This document shows, piece after piece, positions 1-9,086 of a stretch of DNA of 64,000 bases. Under the pieces are notes generated by a model. It was not told where the DNA came from, ran no database searches, and saw only the letters and a list, made by a program, of their open reading frames with translations. This DNA comes from UBA1660 sp964462035 (GTDB taxonomy: Bacteria > Myxococcota_A > Polyangia > Polyangiales > Houyiibacteriaceae): contig CAYXAP010000012.1 of assembly GCA_964462035.1 (NCBI GenBank), forward strand, positions 1 to 64,000, written 5' to 3'. The translations under genes and the position numbers were made by a program. Within the stretch, counting starts at the first letter, position 1, and the number at the start of each line of letters is the position of its first letter.

Positions 1-1853
1 GCGGCGGCCGCCTCCGCGGCTGCCTTCGCTTCTTCGCGTCGCTCCGCGAGCGCCGGGAACTCCGACGTGGCCCGACCCTCCTCCGTCTCGGCCGGGGGCA
101 ACACCGCCTCGACGGAGGTCTCCGTGACCTCGTCGTCGCCCCAGTCGGGCGGGAGCTGGGTCGTCTCGTGGCGAGGTGGTGCCGCGGGCATCGGCGGCGG
201 GGGAATCGAAGAGCGCTCGAAGTCGCCGCTCACCGCGAGCGCCGCCCGGGGCAATCGCGAGAGCACCTCGAACGCCGCGGCCTGGAGGTCCGGTGTGGCG
301 AGCTCCTCGTGCAGGCCCGTTCGAATCGCTCGCTCCAGCTTTCCGGCGGCTTTGCTCGCCGCGTCCGAGTCGCCCTGCGGCACTCGCAGCGCCATCGCGT
401 ACTGCCCGTCGCGGAGCAGCATCGCCAGCCGGCGAACCTCCGAACGCAGGTCGAACCGACCCGACGCGACCGGCTCGGCCGGAACCTCGAGCGGCTCGTC
501 ATGGAAGGTCACCGCGCCGAGGCAGGCCGCCGCGTGCAGCGTTCGGGCGCCCTCGGTCCGGTCGGCGGCCTGCTGGAGCAACGCACGGGTCGTGGTGCGT
601 CCGTCCACCGCGTCCAGCAACGCCTTGCTCGGGGGGTCCACGGCGCGCCGGAGCCCGCCCAAGCGCACCGCCTGCGGCCGGGGATAGCGCTCGGCCTCGG
701 CCTTCAGCGAGTCGACCACCCGCGGCGCCGGTACCCGCGCGACCCCGCGGACGACCATCTCGGCCATCGACATCTCGAGGGTCACCGTCTCTCCGGGCGG
801 GCTCATGATCTCACTGAAGCGGAACCGCCCGGTCGGCCAGGTGAAGAGATCGAAGAGCTTCTCCTGCTGCTCGAGCTCCAGGGCCGATCGGAGCTGGCGC
901 GGCTTGAGCGCGCCCATCGCGACCAGGATCACGCCCTGCTTGCCGCCGCCGGCGCGCACCTTCGCCAGCGAGTCTTCGAGGGTCGCCGTGTCGATCCACC
1001 CCTGCCGTGCGAGCACCTGGCCGAGACACTCGCTCACCAGGTTCGAGCGCACGTGGAGTGGGATGCCGTTGCGGAAGAAGACCACCTTCTTGGGTGACTC
1101 CTTCGTCGTGGTCGGCCGGGGATCGCCGGCCGACGTGAGCAGGAGGGCGCCGGTCGCGCGCAGCTCACCGAGTCGCGCGAGGGTCCTCGCGAAGGACGTC
1201 TCCGAGAGGTCGCCTTCGATCCGCGCGACCTCCTCCAAGACCCTCGCGCGCTCCTCCACCTCGCGGCCCTCCGCGTCGTCCGGGTCGTCGTCGGCCATCG
1301 CCGAAGTCTCCGCGGTGTCGCGTGTGGCCTCGTCGACGTCCTCCTCGGTGCTCAGGTCGGTGGTGACCGCAGGCGCGATCGCTGCCTGCGGGACGTGCAC
1401 CTCCGCCTCCTTGGTGGGCGTGCGGGTCTGCTCGAGGAGCTCCTCGGTGGAGACTTGCTTGGTCACCTCGCCGGTGAGGGGCTGCTCCTCCATCGGCCGC
1501 ATCAGCGACGCCAACGCGCTCCGCAGGCTGACCAGCGCTCCGTCCGGCGCGGAGCGGGCCCGGAGCTCGAGCGCCACTCGGCGCACGCGCTCCGGGTCCG
1601 CATCGAGGCCGACCAGGATCACGAGCGCGCGCTCGCCGCCGGGGGCCCACCGGATGGACTCGACCGTCGCCGCGCCGTCGCGACCGGGCAGCTCGAGCTC
1701 GATGATCAGCGCGTCCGCCGGCTCCTGGACGAAGGCGTCGATGGCCAGCTCTCCGGTAGGCAGTGCACGGACGTCGACCCCGTCGGCCAGCAGTGCCTCG
1801 GTGGTGGCGTTCGCCCACGCCTCGCGCGGGCTCACCACGAGCACCCGGGTCAC
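1..1853 (-). CDS. Pseudo-receiver plus DUF4388 (PATAN) signalling protein, partial
   Basis: The frame stays open from a GTG at 1853 to the left edge, so the C-terminus is missing. The GTG overlaps the glnE stop (GTGA), which implies translational coupling. Residues 1-120 read like a response-regulator receiver (start VTRVLVVSPREAW), but the expected phospho-acceptor Asp is Glu52 in the context IIELELPG, so this is probably a non-phosphorylated or phosphomimetic receiver. A Glu/Asp-rich linker follows. Residues of about 215-350 match the DUF4388 (PATAN) pattern, with GQVLARQGWID and LFTWPTGRFRF. The rest is a charged, low-complexity tail with no recognised domain. DUF4388 proteins are abundant in myxobacteria and are thought to be adaptor or signalling proteins. 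No specific pathway can be assigned. Confidence 0.75.
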   Translation of the reverse strand, partial: MTRVLVVSPREAWANATTEALLADGVDVRALPTGELAIDAFVQEPADALIIELELPGRDGAATVESIRWAPGGERALVILVGLDADPERVRRVALELRARSAPDGALVSLRSALASLMRPMEEQPLTGEVTKQVSTEELLEQTRTPTKEAEVHVPQAAIAPAVTTDLSTEEDVDEATRDTAETSAMADDDPDDAEGREVEERARVLEEVARIEGDLSETSFARTLARLGELRATGALLLTSAGDPRPTTTKESPKKVVFFRNGIPLHVRSNLVSECLGQVLARQGWIDTATLEDSLAKVRAGGGKQGVILVAMGALKPRQLRSALELEQQEKLFDLFTWPTGRFRFSEIMSPPGETVTLEMSMAEMVVRGVARVPAPRVVDSLKAEAERYPRPQAVRLGGLRRAVDPPSKALLDAVDGRTTTRALLQQAADRTEGARTLHAAACLGAVTFHDEPLEVPAEPVASGRFDLRSEVRRLAMLLRDGQYAMALRVPQGDSDAASKAAGKLERAIRTGLHEELATPDLQAAAFEVLSRLPRAALAVSGDFERSSIPPPPMPAAPPRHETTQLPPDWGDDEVTETSVEAVLPPAETEEGRATSEFPALAERREEAKAAAEAAA

Positions 1854-4696
1854 GCCTCGCCCTCCCACGGCGGCGGCGCGTCGACTGGAGCGACGATGGC
1901 CTCGAACGCCGCGCGTGCGCTCGTCGCGATGCGGCGCCAGTCCCGCGCCAGCACTTCCCCTGCGTCCGCGCCATCGCGCGCCCGAACACCCAGCCGGCGG
2001 GTGACGGCCCGCCAGCGCGGGCCGCCGAGCGTCAGGCCATCCGAGGTCGGGTCGAGCAGCTGCTGTGCCTGCTCCACGCGTCGGAAGAAGCGATAGCCCT
2101 CACGCAGCGCCTCGAGCGTGTCGGGCGTGCTCGCGCCGTGCGCTTGGAGAGCGTCGAGGGCGTCCAGCGTATGACGCTGCCGCACGCTGGGATCGCGTTC
2201 ATGCATCTGCAGCCATTGGGTCGCGAGCTCCACGTCGACGAGGCCGCCGAAGCCGAGCTTCGGATGGTATCGATGGGCTTTCTCCCCGGCAAGCTCGCGC
2301 TGCATGCGTCCGCGCAGCTCGGCGAGGCGCTCCGGTCTCGGTCCGCCTTTGGCGTAGGCGAGTCGCTCGAGCAGCGGGTCGACCTCGGCGCGGTACGCCG
2401 GGTTCGAGGAGGCCACGGCGCGAGCCCGCACCAACGCCTGACGCTCCCAGCCCTCGCTCTGCTCCTCGTGGTAGCGCACGAGCGCCTTCTGCGAGACCAC
2501 GAGCAGGCCCTGCGTGCCGCTCGGTCTGAGCCGCGCGTCGATCTCGTAGCCCGGCCCTTCGGCGGAGAGCTGGGAGAGGAGTCGCATGGTTCGCTGGGCC
2601 ACCCGAGTGAAGACCTCCGCGTAGGTGCGCCCCTGCTCGGTCTGTCCGTCGCGGTCGTACACGAAGAAGAGGTCCAGATCGCTGGCGAAGCCGAGCTCCC
2701 GGCTGCCGAGCTTCCCCATGCCCACCACGGCCAACGAGCCGTCGACCGCGCCGTAGCGAGCACGCGCCTCGCCCAACGCGAAACGAAAGGCTGCGCCCAC
2801 CTGGTGCTCCGCCAACGCGCTGAGTCGCTCGGTGGCCTCCCGCGCGTTCAGGTCTTCGCCGATGTGGGCCAAGCCGATGCGCAGCACCTGTTCTCGCTGG
2901 AGGCGCCGGAGCCCATCCACGAAGCGCTCCGCTTCGCCGGTCGGGAGCCGAGCGTGGGCCTCCTCGAGCTCCGCGTCCGTGGCCGGGCCGCTCCCCTGGA
3001 TGAGCTCGCCGAGGACCTCGACGCGCAGGTTGAGGTCCTTGCCGAGGCCCGGGCTGGCCCCGAAGAGGCCGACCAACCGTCGCCGCAGTCGGGGCTCGTC
3101 CGCCAGCCAGCGCGCGAAGGCGACTCCGCCTCGGAGCACGAAGTCGCTCAGCCCAGCCAGCGCGGCGTCCGGATCGGCTGCGTTGGCGATGTCCTCGAGC
3201 AGCTCCGCGGCCAGCCCCGGGTGGGCCGCATGGCCGATGGGCGCGAAGGGCGACTCCTTCGGCCGCGCCATTCGCGCGAGGTGGGCGGCGGCGGCGTCCG
3301 GGTCCTGCACGCCGAGCCGCTCTTGAAGCCAGGTCGGGTCGATGTCCCGCTCCTCGCGGATCGCCTGGGCGATCGGCTCGAGCTCGGTGGGGTCCTCGGG
3401 CTCCTCGACCAGCGAGGTGAAGAGCTCGTGGACCACCGCTCGCTCGGCGTCGAGCGCGCGGTGGAACGCGTCCTCGTCATCGAAGCCCAGGGACCGAGCG
3501 AGCTCCGCGGCCTCCGGGCCAGTCGGCAGGTCGAAGGTCTGGTAGCCCTTGCGCAGGTGGATGCGGTGCTCGACCCGGCGCAGAAGCGCCCACGCACGCT
3601 CGAGGGCCACGGCGTCCCCATCGGCCAGGAACCCGAGCGCCGCCAGCCGTCGAACCGCCTCGATGGTGCCGTGGACCCGCAGCTCGGGATGCACGCCGCC
3701 CCAGACCAGCTGCAGCGCCTGCACGAAGAATTCCGCCTCCCGAATGCCGCCGCGACCGAGCTTCACGTGGCGCTCAGGGTCGATCTTCAGCTCCGTCCGC
3801 GCGCGAAGCACCATGCCGTGCATCGCTGCGGCGACCGAGGGGTCGACGCGCTTCGGGAAGATGAAGGGCTGCAACTCCTCGATGAGCTGCTCCCCGAGGG
3901 CCCGGTCGCCAGCCACCGGCCGCGCACGGAGAAGCGCGCCCCGTTCCCAGGTGCGGCCGAAGCCCTCGTAGTAGCGCTCCGCCGCGGCCAGCGAGTGGGT
4001 GAGCGGGCCCTGGGTGCCCTCGGGCCGCAGCCGGAGGTCGACCCGGAAGACGAAACCGTCCTCGGTCACCTCCGCGAGGGCGCGGGTCGTCCGCCGGGCC
4101 AGGCGGCTGAAGAATTCGTGGACGCCGATGTCGCCGTCGCCCACGCGGCCCTGGTCGGTCCGATGGAAGAAGCAGATGTCGATGTCGCTGCCCAGGTTGA
4201 GCTCGCTGCCGCCGAGCTTGCCCATACCCAGCACGACCATCCCGATGGGCTCCCCGTCCAGGTCGAGCGGCTCGCCATACCGGGCCTCGAGGCTCCGGCG
4301 ACAGGCCGAGAGCGCTGCATCGGTGGCCGCTTCGGCCAGCTGGGCGAGCTCCCGGGCGGTGTCGTCCACGTCCGCGTGACCTCGGATCTCACGCGTGGCG
4401 ATCCGAATCATCTCCGCGTGGCGGAGCTGCCGGAGGGTCGAGAGCAGCGCCTCATCGTCGGTGAGGTGCCCGGTGGCGGCCGCGAAGAGGACGTTCACGT
4501 CGTGACCGGAGCGCTCGGGGTGCGAGTCGAGGACCGCCTCGCCCATCGGCGGATCGAAGAGGAGCAGGGGCAGAATCGCTGGCGCGTGACGCCCCAAATC
4601 CTCTGCCAAGGCTTGGACGCGCTCGGGGGCGTCGGGCCACCGTTCGACCAGCGCCTCTCGCGCCGCGACCCCCCGATCGTGCTCCGTCTCGCTCAC
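1850..4696 (-). CDS. glnE: Bifunctional glutamine synthetase adenylyltransferase/deadenylase
   Basis: GlnE adenylylates glutamine synthetase when nitrogen is plentiful and removes the AMP when it is scarce, normally under PII control. The protein has the family's two tandem nucleotidyltransferase domains. The N-terminal (removing) one carries GSELNLGSDIDICFFH near residue 161, and the C-terminal (adenylylating) one carries GSRELGFASDLDLFFVYD near residue 662. From the GTG at 4696 (VSETEHDRG) the product is 948 residues, almost exactly the length of the E. coli enzyme. The frame stays open to a GTG at 4810, but that longer start would run through the candidate yajC promoter at 4780-4808, so the shorter start is preferred. 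The gene is divergent from yajC and its stop overlaps the start of the downstream DUF4388 gene. No glnA or glnB is visible in the window. Confidence 0.95.
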   Translation of the reverse strand: MSETEHDRGVAAREALVERWPDAPERVQALAEDLGRHAPAILPLLLFDPPMGEAVLDSHPERSGHDVNVLFAAATGHLTDDEALLSTLRQLRHAEMIRIATREIRGHADVDDTARELAQLAEAATDAALSACRRSLEARYGEPLDLDGEPIGMVVLGMGKLGGSELNLGSDIDICFFHRTDQGRVGDGDIGVHEFFSRLARRTTRALAEVTEDGFVFRVDLRLRPEGTQGPLTHSLAAAERYYEGFGRTWERGALLRARPVAGDRALGEQLIEELQPFIFPKRVDPSVAAAMHGMVLRARTELKIDPERHVKLGRGGIREAEFFVQALQLVWGGVHPELRVHGTIEAVRRLAALGFLADGDAVALERAWALLRRVEHRIHLRKGYQTFDLPTGPEAAELARSLGFDDEDAFHRALDAERAVVHELFTSLVEEPEDPTELEPIAQAIREERDIDPTWLQERLGVQDPDAAAAHLARMARPKESPFAPIGHAAHPGLAAELLEDIANAADPDAALAGLSDFVLRGGVAFARWLADEPRLRRRLVGLFGASPGLGKDLNLRVEVLGELIQGSGPATDAELEEAHARLPTGEAERFVDGLRRLQREQVLRIGLAHIGEDLNAREATERLSALAEHQVGAAFRFALGEARARYGAVDGSLAVVGMGKLGSRELGFASDLDLFFVYDRDGQTEQGRTYAEVFTRVAQRTMRLLSQLSAEGPGYEIDARLRPSGTQGLLVVSQKALVRYHEEQSEGWERQALVRARAVASSNPAYRAEVDPLLERLAYAKGGPRPERLAELRGRMQRELAGEKAHRYHPKLGFGGLVDVELATQWLQMHERDPSVRQRHTLDALDALQAHGASTPDTLEALREGYRFFRRVEQAQQLLDPTSDGLTLGGPRWRAVTRRLGVRARDGADAGEVLARDWRRIATSARAAFEAIVAPVDAPPPWEGEA

Positions 4697-4779
4697 GGGC
4701 CGGATGGTGCCATCCCCGGTCGCCCCTTCCGAGGGCGTTTGACCGGTCGGGGCCCCGCTGCGTTCGCTCTTCGCAGGGT

Positions 4780-4808
4780 TTGACCCGGGGGGCCCCTTGG
4801 AGTAGTAC
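4780..4808 (+). promoter_or_regulatory. Candidate sigma70-type promoter for yajC-secDF
   Basis: TTGACC at 4780-4785 is followed by a 17-base spacer and TAGTAC at 4803-4808, about 60 bases before the yajC start. The -35 element is good and the -10 element is weak. The site lies in the divergent gap between glnE and yajC. Confidence 0.4.
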
Positions 4809-4870
4809 ACCGCGGCTTCGGGGCTGGGGTGTCCTTTTGTCCCGAGAATTCAGGTGATTTCGTGTTCGTG

Positions 4871-5269
4871 ATGACCCATTTGGTGACACTCCTGTCGCTT
4901 CTGCAGCCCGCGGCCTCCGCCATGAGCGGTGGTGGCGGCGGCGGAGGTGGTGCGGCCGGCGGCGGCGCGGCGGGCCCGATGGGCTGCGCGGGCGGCAGCT
5001 CCCAGTTCGGAATCATCGCCATCATGTTCCTGGTGATGTACTTCCTGCTGATTCGCCCTCAGCAGAAGCGCCAGAAGGAACACGACGCCATGCTCAAGGC
5101 CCTCGACAAGGGCACCGTGGTTCGCACGAACGGCGGCATCCGGGGCGAAATCATCGAGATCGACGACGTCGAGGTCACCCTCAAGATCGCCGACAAGACC
5201 AAGATCAACGTGCTCCGTTCCCACATCGCCGGGCCCATCGCCAAGGCCAGCGACGACTCCGAGGACTGA
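4871..5269 (+). CDS. yajC: Preprotein translocase accessory subunit YajC
   Basis: YajC is a small inner-membrane protein that associates with SecDF and the SecYEG channel. The 132-residue product has a Gly/Ala-rich N-terminal segment, one hydrophobic helix (GIIAIMFLVMYFLLIRPQQ) and the hallmark RPQQKRQKEH motif just after the membrane. A small cytoplasmic domain follows (VVRTNGGIRGEI). The poly-Gly run between residues 18 and 35 is unusual for the family. The ATG at 4871 is chosen; GTG at 4862, six bases after an AGGTG sequence, is a reasonable alternative. It is the first gene of yajC-secD-secF, with 90 bases to secD. Confidence 0.93.
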   Translation: MTHLVTLLSLLQPAASAMSGGGGGGGGAAGGGAAGPMGCAGGSSQFGIIAIMFLVMYFLLIRPQQKRQKEHDAMLKALDKGTVVRTNGGIRGEIIEIDDVEVTLKIADKTKINVLRSHIAGPIAKASDDSED

Positions 5270-5359
5270 GCCTCTCTCTTTCAACGAATGTTGAGCCACC
5301 ACGCGCGTTGGGGCCTCGACACCCAACCCGCTCCACTCGCTCTCTAGGCCACCCAACCG

Positions 5360-7267
5360 ATGGATCGTTCCTGGTATCTCCGTTTCTCGGTCGTCATTCT
5401 CGCGATTGCGGCCGCATGGCTCGCGCTCTGGCCCAGCCTCGACGGCCTCGCCGACGAGGGGGAAGAGTTCGCCATGCCCGCGCCGCAGTGGGTCCGAGAC
5501 ATCTTCCCCGGCCGGATCAACCCCGGTCTCGACATCAAGGGCGGCCTCCGCCTGAGCTACGAGGTCGAGGTCGACGAGTACATCCGCGATCGCCGTGACC
5601 GCTACTCCGAGCAGATGGTGCGCCAGATCGGCGTGCTCATCGGCGTCCTCGATGACGACGACGTGGACTCGGCCAGCCGCGACCAGATCGCGGACGTGCA
5701 GGAGCGGATCACCGTCCAGCGGGTCGGCGGCCGCGGCATCCGCGTCACCTTCGAGAACCAGGAAGACCGCGACCTCTTCGACAACCAGTGGGTGAGCGAC
5801 CACTTCCCCGACCTGCGTCGCTCCGGCGCGGAGGGCCTTCGCGTCGACCTGACCATGCGTGAGGATCGGCTCGAGGATCTCCGGAAGACCGCCGTCGAGC
5901 AGGCGGTCCGGACCGTCTCCGACCGCATCGACACGATGGGCCTTCGGGAGGCGACCGTGATCGGACGCGAGACCGAGGGCGACATCATCGTCGAGGTCCC
6001 CGGCGCGACCGAAGAGGCCTTCGACACCATTCGCGAGATCATCGCTCGGACCGCGCGCCTCGAGTTCAAGGTCCTCGACGACGAGGCGAGCTATGTCGCC
6101 GACCTCGACGCCGACACCATCGAGGCCGCCGGCCTCGAGCGTCGCACCGAGTCCGCCCCCGCTGGCGAGTCCCGTCCGCAGGTCGCCACCAGCTACCTCG
6201 TGAGCACCGGCGAGCCCTGCAGCGAGAGCGCCGACGAAGACTGCATCGACCCGCGCGAGCGGCTGCAGACCTTCATCGAGAGCCTCGAGATGCCGGACGA
6301 CCACCAGCTCATCGTGAGCCGGTTGAGCCGCTCGGAGGACTCCGAGGTCGACGAGCGTGACCGAAACGAAGAGTCCTGGCGCACCTACTACGTCTTCCGG
6401 TCGACGGACGTCACGGGTGAGGACGTCGCCGACGCGGCCGTCACCTACGACCCGAACGAGGGCAACCGGCCGGTGGTCTCGATCACCTTCAACAGCGCCG
6501 GCGCGACCAAGTTCGAGGAGATGACCGGGCGCAACACCAAGCGCCGGATGGCCATCGTCCTCGACGACCGCGCCGAGTCGGCGCCGGTCATCCAGACCCG
6601 CATCGGCGGCGGCCGGGCGCAAATCACGCTCGGCTCGATGCTCGACTACAACAAGCTCCTCGAGGAGGCGAACCAGCTCGTGGTCGTGCTCCGCGCGGGT
6701 GCGCTGCCGGCGCCGCTTCGGCCGGCGAACGAGCAGCTCATCGGTCCGACCCTCGGTCGCGACTCGGTCAAGAAGGGTGCGATGGGCGCGCTGGTCGGCG
6801 TCGGCCTCGTCATCCTCTTCATGTTCCTCTACTACCAGGTGGCCGGGCTGGTCGCGGACTTCATGGTCCTGCTCAACCTGCTCTTCCTCCTGAGCATCAT
6901 GGCGGCCTTCGAGGCGACGTTGACGCTCCCGGGCGTCGCAGCCATCGCGCTGACGGTCGGTATGGCCGTCGACGCGAACGTGCTGATAACGGAACGCATT
7001 CGTGAGGAGCTACGCCAAGGCAAATCCACACGGTCGGCGGTCGACCAGGGCTTCCAGCGAGCCTTCTGGTCGGTCTTCGACAGCCAGCTGACCACCTTCA
7101 TCGCGGGCGTCGTGCTCTTCCAGTACGGCACCGGCCCCATCAAGGGCTTCGCGGTCATGCTGATGATCGGAATCATCACCTCGCTCTTCACCGGCATCTT
7201 CTGCTCGAAGGTCTTCTTCGACTGGATCGTGCGCGGCCTGAAGGTCGAACGACTGCGGGTCGGGTGA
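5360..7267 (+). CDS. secD: Protein translocase subunit SecD
   Basis: SecD is an RND-type membrane protein that works with SecF and uses the proton motive force to help pull secreted proteins into the periplasm. The 635-residue product has an N-terminal helix (about residues 8-28), the conserved motif NPGLDIKGG at about 54-62, a long periplasmic P1 region, and six C-terminal helices from about residue 475. The last part contains GMAVDANVLITERIREE, the family's signature in TM4. The P1 region carries an acidic insert (about residues 255-350) with two Cys residues. The gene ends 14 bases before secF and is clearly co-transcribed with it. Confidence 0.97.
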   Translation: MDRSWYLRFSVVILAIAAAWLALWPSLDGLADEGEEFAMPAPQWVRDIFPGRINPGLDIKGGLRLSYEVEVDEYIRDRRDRYSEQMVRQIGVLIGVLDDDDVDSASRDQIADVQERITVQRVGGRGIRVTFENQEDRDLFDNQWVSDHFPDLRRSGAEGLRVDLTMREDRLEDLRKTAVEQAVRTVSDRIDTMGLREATVIGRETEGDIIVEVPGATEEAFDTIREIIARTARLEFKVLDDEASYVADLDADTIEAAGLERRTESAPAGESRPQVATSYLVSTGEPCSESADEDCIDPRERLQTFIESLEMPDDHQLIVSRLSRSEDSEVDERDRNEESWRTYYVFRSTDVTGEDVADAAVTYDPNEGNRPVVSITFNSAGATKFEEMTGRNTKRRMAIVLDDRAESAPVIQTRIGGGRAQITLGSMLDYNKLLEEANQLVVVLRAGALPAPLRPANEQLIGPTLGRDSVKKGAMGALVGVGLVILFMFLYYQVAGLVADFMVLLNLLFLLSIMAAFEATLTLPGVAAIALTVGMAVDANVLITERIREELRQGKSTRSAVDQGFQRAFWSVFDSQLTTFIAGVVLFQYGTGPIKGFAVMLMIGIITSLFTGIFCSKVFFDWIVRGLKVERLRVG

Positions 7268-7281
7268 GGGCGTACTGAACC

Positions 7282-8463
7282 ATGGAATTCGTCAACCCCA
7301 ACGTCACGATCGACTTCATGCGCCACCGCACGCCGGTGGTGCTGATCTCCCTCGCGCTCGTCGCTCTCTCGCTCGGGTCGCTCTTCTACCCGGGACCCAA
7401 CTACGGCATCGACTTCGCTGGCGGCACCGAGGTGCAGCTGCAGTTCGGTGGCGACATCACCAGCGCGAAGATTCGCGAGACCCTGGAGACCCTCGGGCAC
7501 CGTGGCGCCGACGTCGTCGCCGTCGAGGACTCCGAGGGCGGCAACGAGTACATGATCCGCGTTCGGGAGGTCTCGGCCATCCCGGAGGAGCAGGCGGCGG
7601 CCATCGAGGCCGCGCTCGTGAGCGCGCTCGGTGAGGACGTCGTCAACGAGGTCCGCATCTCGCCCGGAGGCGACAAGGTCTCGCTCCGGCTCCAGCGCGA
7701 CGTCGACCACCAGTCGATCATCGACACGCTCGAGGCCGAAGGCGCCGCCGTCCGCGGCGAGGTCAGCACCCTCGCTGGCGGCAACGACGTTCGCCTCGAG
7801 GTCCAGCTCCGCGGCGTCGCCGACGAGCTCGTGGCCGGTCTCCAGCAGGAGCTCGGTGACCTCGCCCCCGGCGCTCCGCTCCGCGCGGAGTGGGTCGGTC
7901 CGAAGGCGGGTGAGCAGCTTCGCGACGCGGCCATCCAGTCGCTGCTCTACGCCATCGCCTTCATCATGGTCTACGTCGCGTTCCGCTTCGACCTGCGCTT
8001 CGCGCCGGGCGGCGTCCTCGCGATGTTCCACGACGTGGTCATCACCCTCGGCATCTACGTGCTGGTGCAGAAGGAGGTGAACCTGACCACGGTCGCGGCC
8101 TTGCTGACGGTCCTAGGTTATTCGATCAACGATACGATCGTCGTCTACGACCGCATCCGTGAGAACATGGGTCGCTACCGCGATCTCTCGCTCCGCGAGC
8201 TGATCAACCGGTCGACGAGCCAGATGCTCTCGCGCACGATCGTGACCTCGGGCACCACGCTGCTCTCGGTCATCGCGTTCTTCATCTGGGGCACGCCGGT
8301 CATCCGAGACATCAGCTTCGCGCTCTTCTGCGGTATTTTGATTGGTACGTACTCGTCGATCTACATCGCGGCGCCGGTTACGGAGTTCATGGACCGGAAG
8401 TTCTTCAGCGAGGAAGCGCAGAAGAAGCGGGCCAAGAAGCGGGCGGCTCGGGCGAAGGCCTGA
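7282..8463 (+). CDS. secF: Protein translocase subunit SecF
   Basis: SecF is the partner of SecD in the accessory translocon. The motif NYGIDFAGGTEVQLQF follows the first membrane helix, and LGYSINDTIVVYDRIREN lies in the fourth helix. The C-terminal tail is Lys/Arg-rich, as is common. At 393 residues the protein is about 80 longer than many SecF proteins. The extra length is in the periplasmic region (about residues 115-205), which seems to hold a second P1-like alpha/beta unit (SLRLQRDVDHQSIID followed by VRLEVQLRGVADEL). The gene is the last of yajC-secDF and is followed by a terminator. Confidence 0.96.
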   Translation: MEFVNPNVTIDFMRHRTPVVLISLALVALSLGSLFYPGPNYGIDFAGGTEVQLQFGGDITSAKIRETLETLGHRGADVVAVEDSEGGNEYMIRVREVSAIPEEQAAAIEAALVSALGEDVVNEVRISPGGDKVSLRLQRDVDHQSIIDTLEAEGAAVRGEVSTLAGGNDVRLEVQLRGVADELVAGLQQELGDLAPGAPLRAEWVGPKAGEQLRDAAIQSLLYAIAFIMVYVAFRFDLRFAPGGVLAMFHDVVITLGIYVLVQKEVNLTTVAALLTVLGYSINDTIVVYDRIRENMGRYRDLSLRELINRSTSQMLSRTIVTSGTTLLSVIAFFIWGTPVIRDISFALFCGILIGTYSSIYIAAPVTEFMDRKFFSEEAQKKRAKKRAARAKA

Positions 8464-8485
8464 AGTCTTCTCGTTCTGCGGTTGG

Positions 8486-8516
8486 CGCCCGGGTCCTCTC
8501 TGGACTCGGGCGTTTT
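8486..8516 (+). terminator. Rho-independent terminator after secF
   Basis: An 11-bp stem (8486-8496 with 8502-8512, including one G-T pair) and a 5-base loop are followed directly by TTTT. It lies 22 bases after the secF stop and probably ends the yajC-secDF transcript. Confidence 0.8.
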
Positions 8517-8523
8517 CCATTCC

Positions 8524-8551
8524 GTCTTCGGTCTTCGGTCTTCGGTCTTCG
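8524..8551. repeat. Four tandem copies of a 7-bp unit (GTCTTCG)
   Basis: Four perfect consecutive copies of GTCTTCG start a few bases after the secF terminator. Such short repeats are prone to slippage and copy-number change. Confidence 0.9.
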
Positions 8552-8595
8552 GTGGCTTCGATGCGTCGGTGGCCATGGCAGGCAGCAGAGCGCAC

Positions 8596-8753
8596 GGCCG
8601 GGGGTGGGGGACAGGCCTCCCAGGGTTGTCGCTCGGGTCGCCGAACCGCTGCGCGGTCCGGCGCCCCTCGCTGCCACCGCGCCTCGTCGTTGGCTTCGCC
8701 AACGCCTTCGGCGCGTCTTACGCCCCTGGGAGGCCTGTCCCCCACCCCCGGCC
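8596..8753. repeat. 158-bp element with perfect 30-bp terminal inverted repeats
   Basis: The left arm (8596-8625) and right arm (8724-8753) are exact reverse complements over all 30 bases and stop matching immediately outside. The 98 bases between them form more hairpins: 8639-8649 with 8653-8663 (11 bp, one mismatch, loop TGC), 8689-8694 with 8698-8703 (6 bp, loop TTC), and an alternative 4-bp stem at 8703-8713. As RNA or extruded DNA the whole would fold as a closed stem carrying two or three arms. No target-site duplication and no transposase are seen. A REP/MITE-like mobile repeat or a structured RNA are the two plausible readings. Confidence 0.85.
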
Positions 8754-8898
8754 TCTGGGCCCATTGGGTGCAGGCAGCGATGGGGTCATTGGGCTGGGCG
8801 ACATCGCGAACGTGCTGCGCACGTCCACGAGTCGCCGGTGCGCACGCTCGCTCTCCGGCGCGCTGCGCGCGCGTCGAGCTCGCTCTGGGCCCGGTGGC

Positions 8899-8934
8899 GG
8901 CGGGGACTCGGCGGCTGCGCCGCCTCGCCCCGCC
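8899..8934. repeat. GC-rich inverted repeat
   Basis: GGCGGGG (8899-8905) pairs with CCCCGCC (8928-8934), and an inner stem GGCGGC/GCCGCC (8910-8915 with 8919-8924) closes on the loop TGC. No T tract follows, so it is not an obvious terminator. It lies in the repeat-rich island. Confidence 0.6.
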
Positions 8935-9086
8935 TTACCCGCTACGCGCACTCCGTCGGCTCGCTCTGCTCGCCGCCGGGGCGCTCACCGCCACTGGCTC
9001 CGGTTCACCGATCCCTGCCCACTGTGCCCGCTCACCACTGGCGACGGGGTCGCCTCGCTTCGCTCGGCGCCCCCGCGCCGACCCTG

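Noticed and set aside
1763..4783. Plus-strand open frame of about 1000 codons opposite glnE
   Set aside because: Antisense shadow of glnE, which carries all its motifs on the minus strand.
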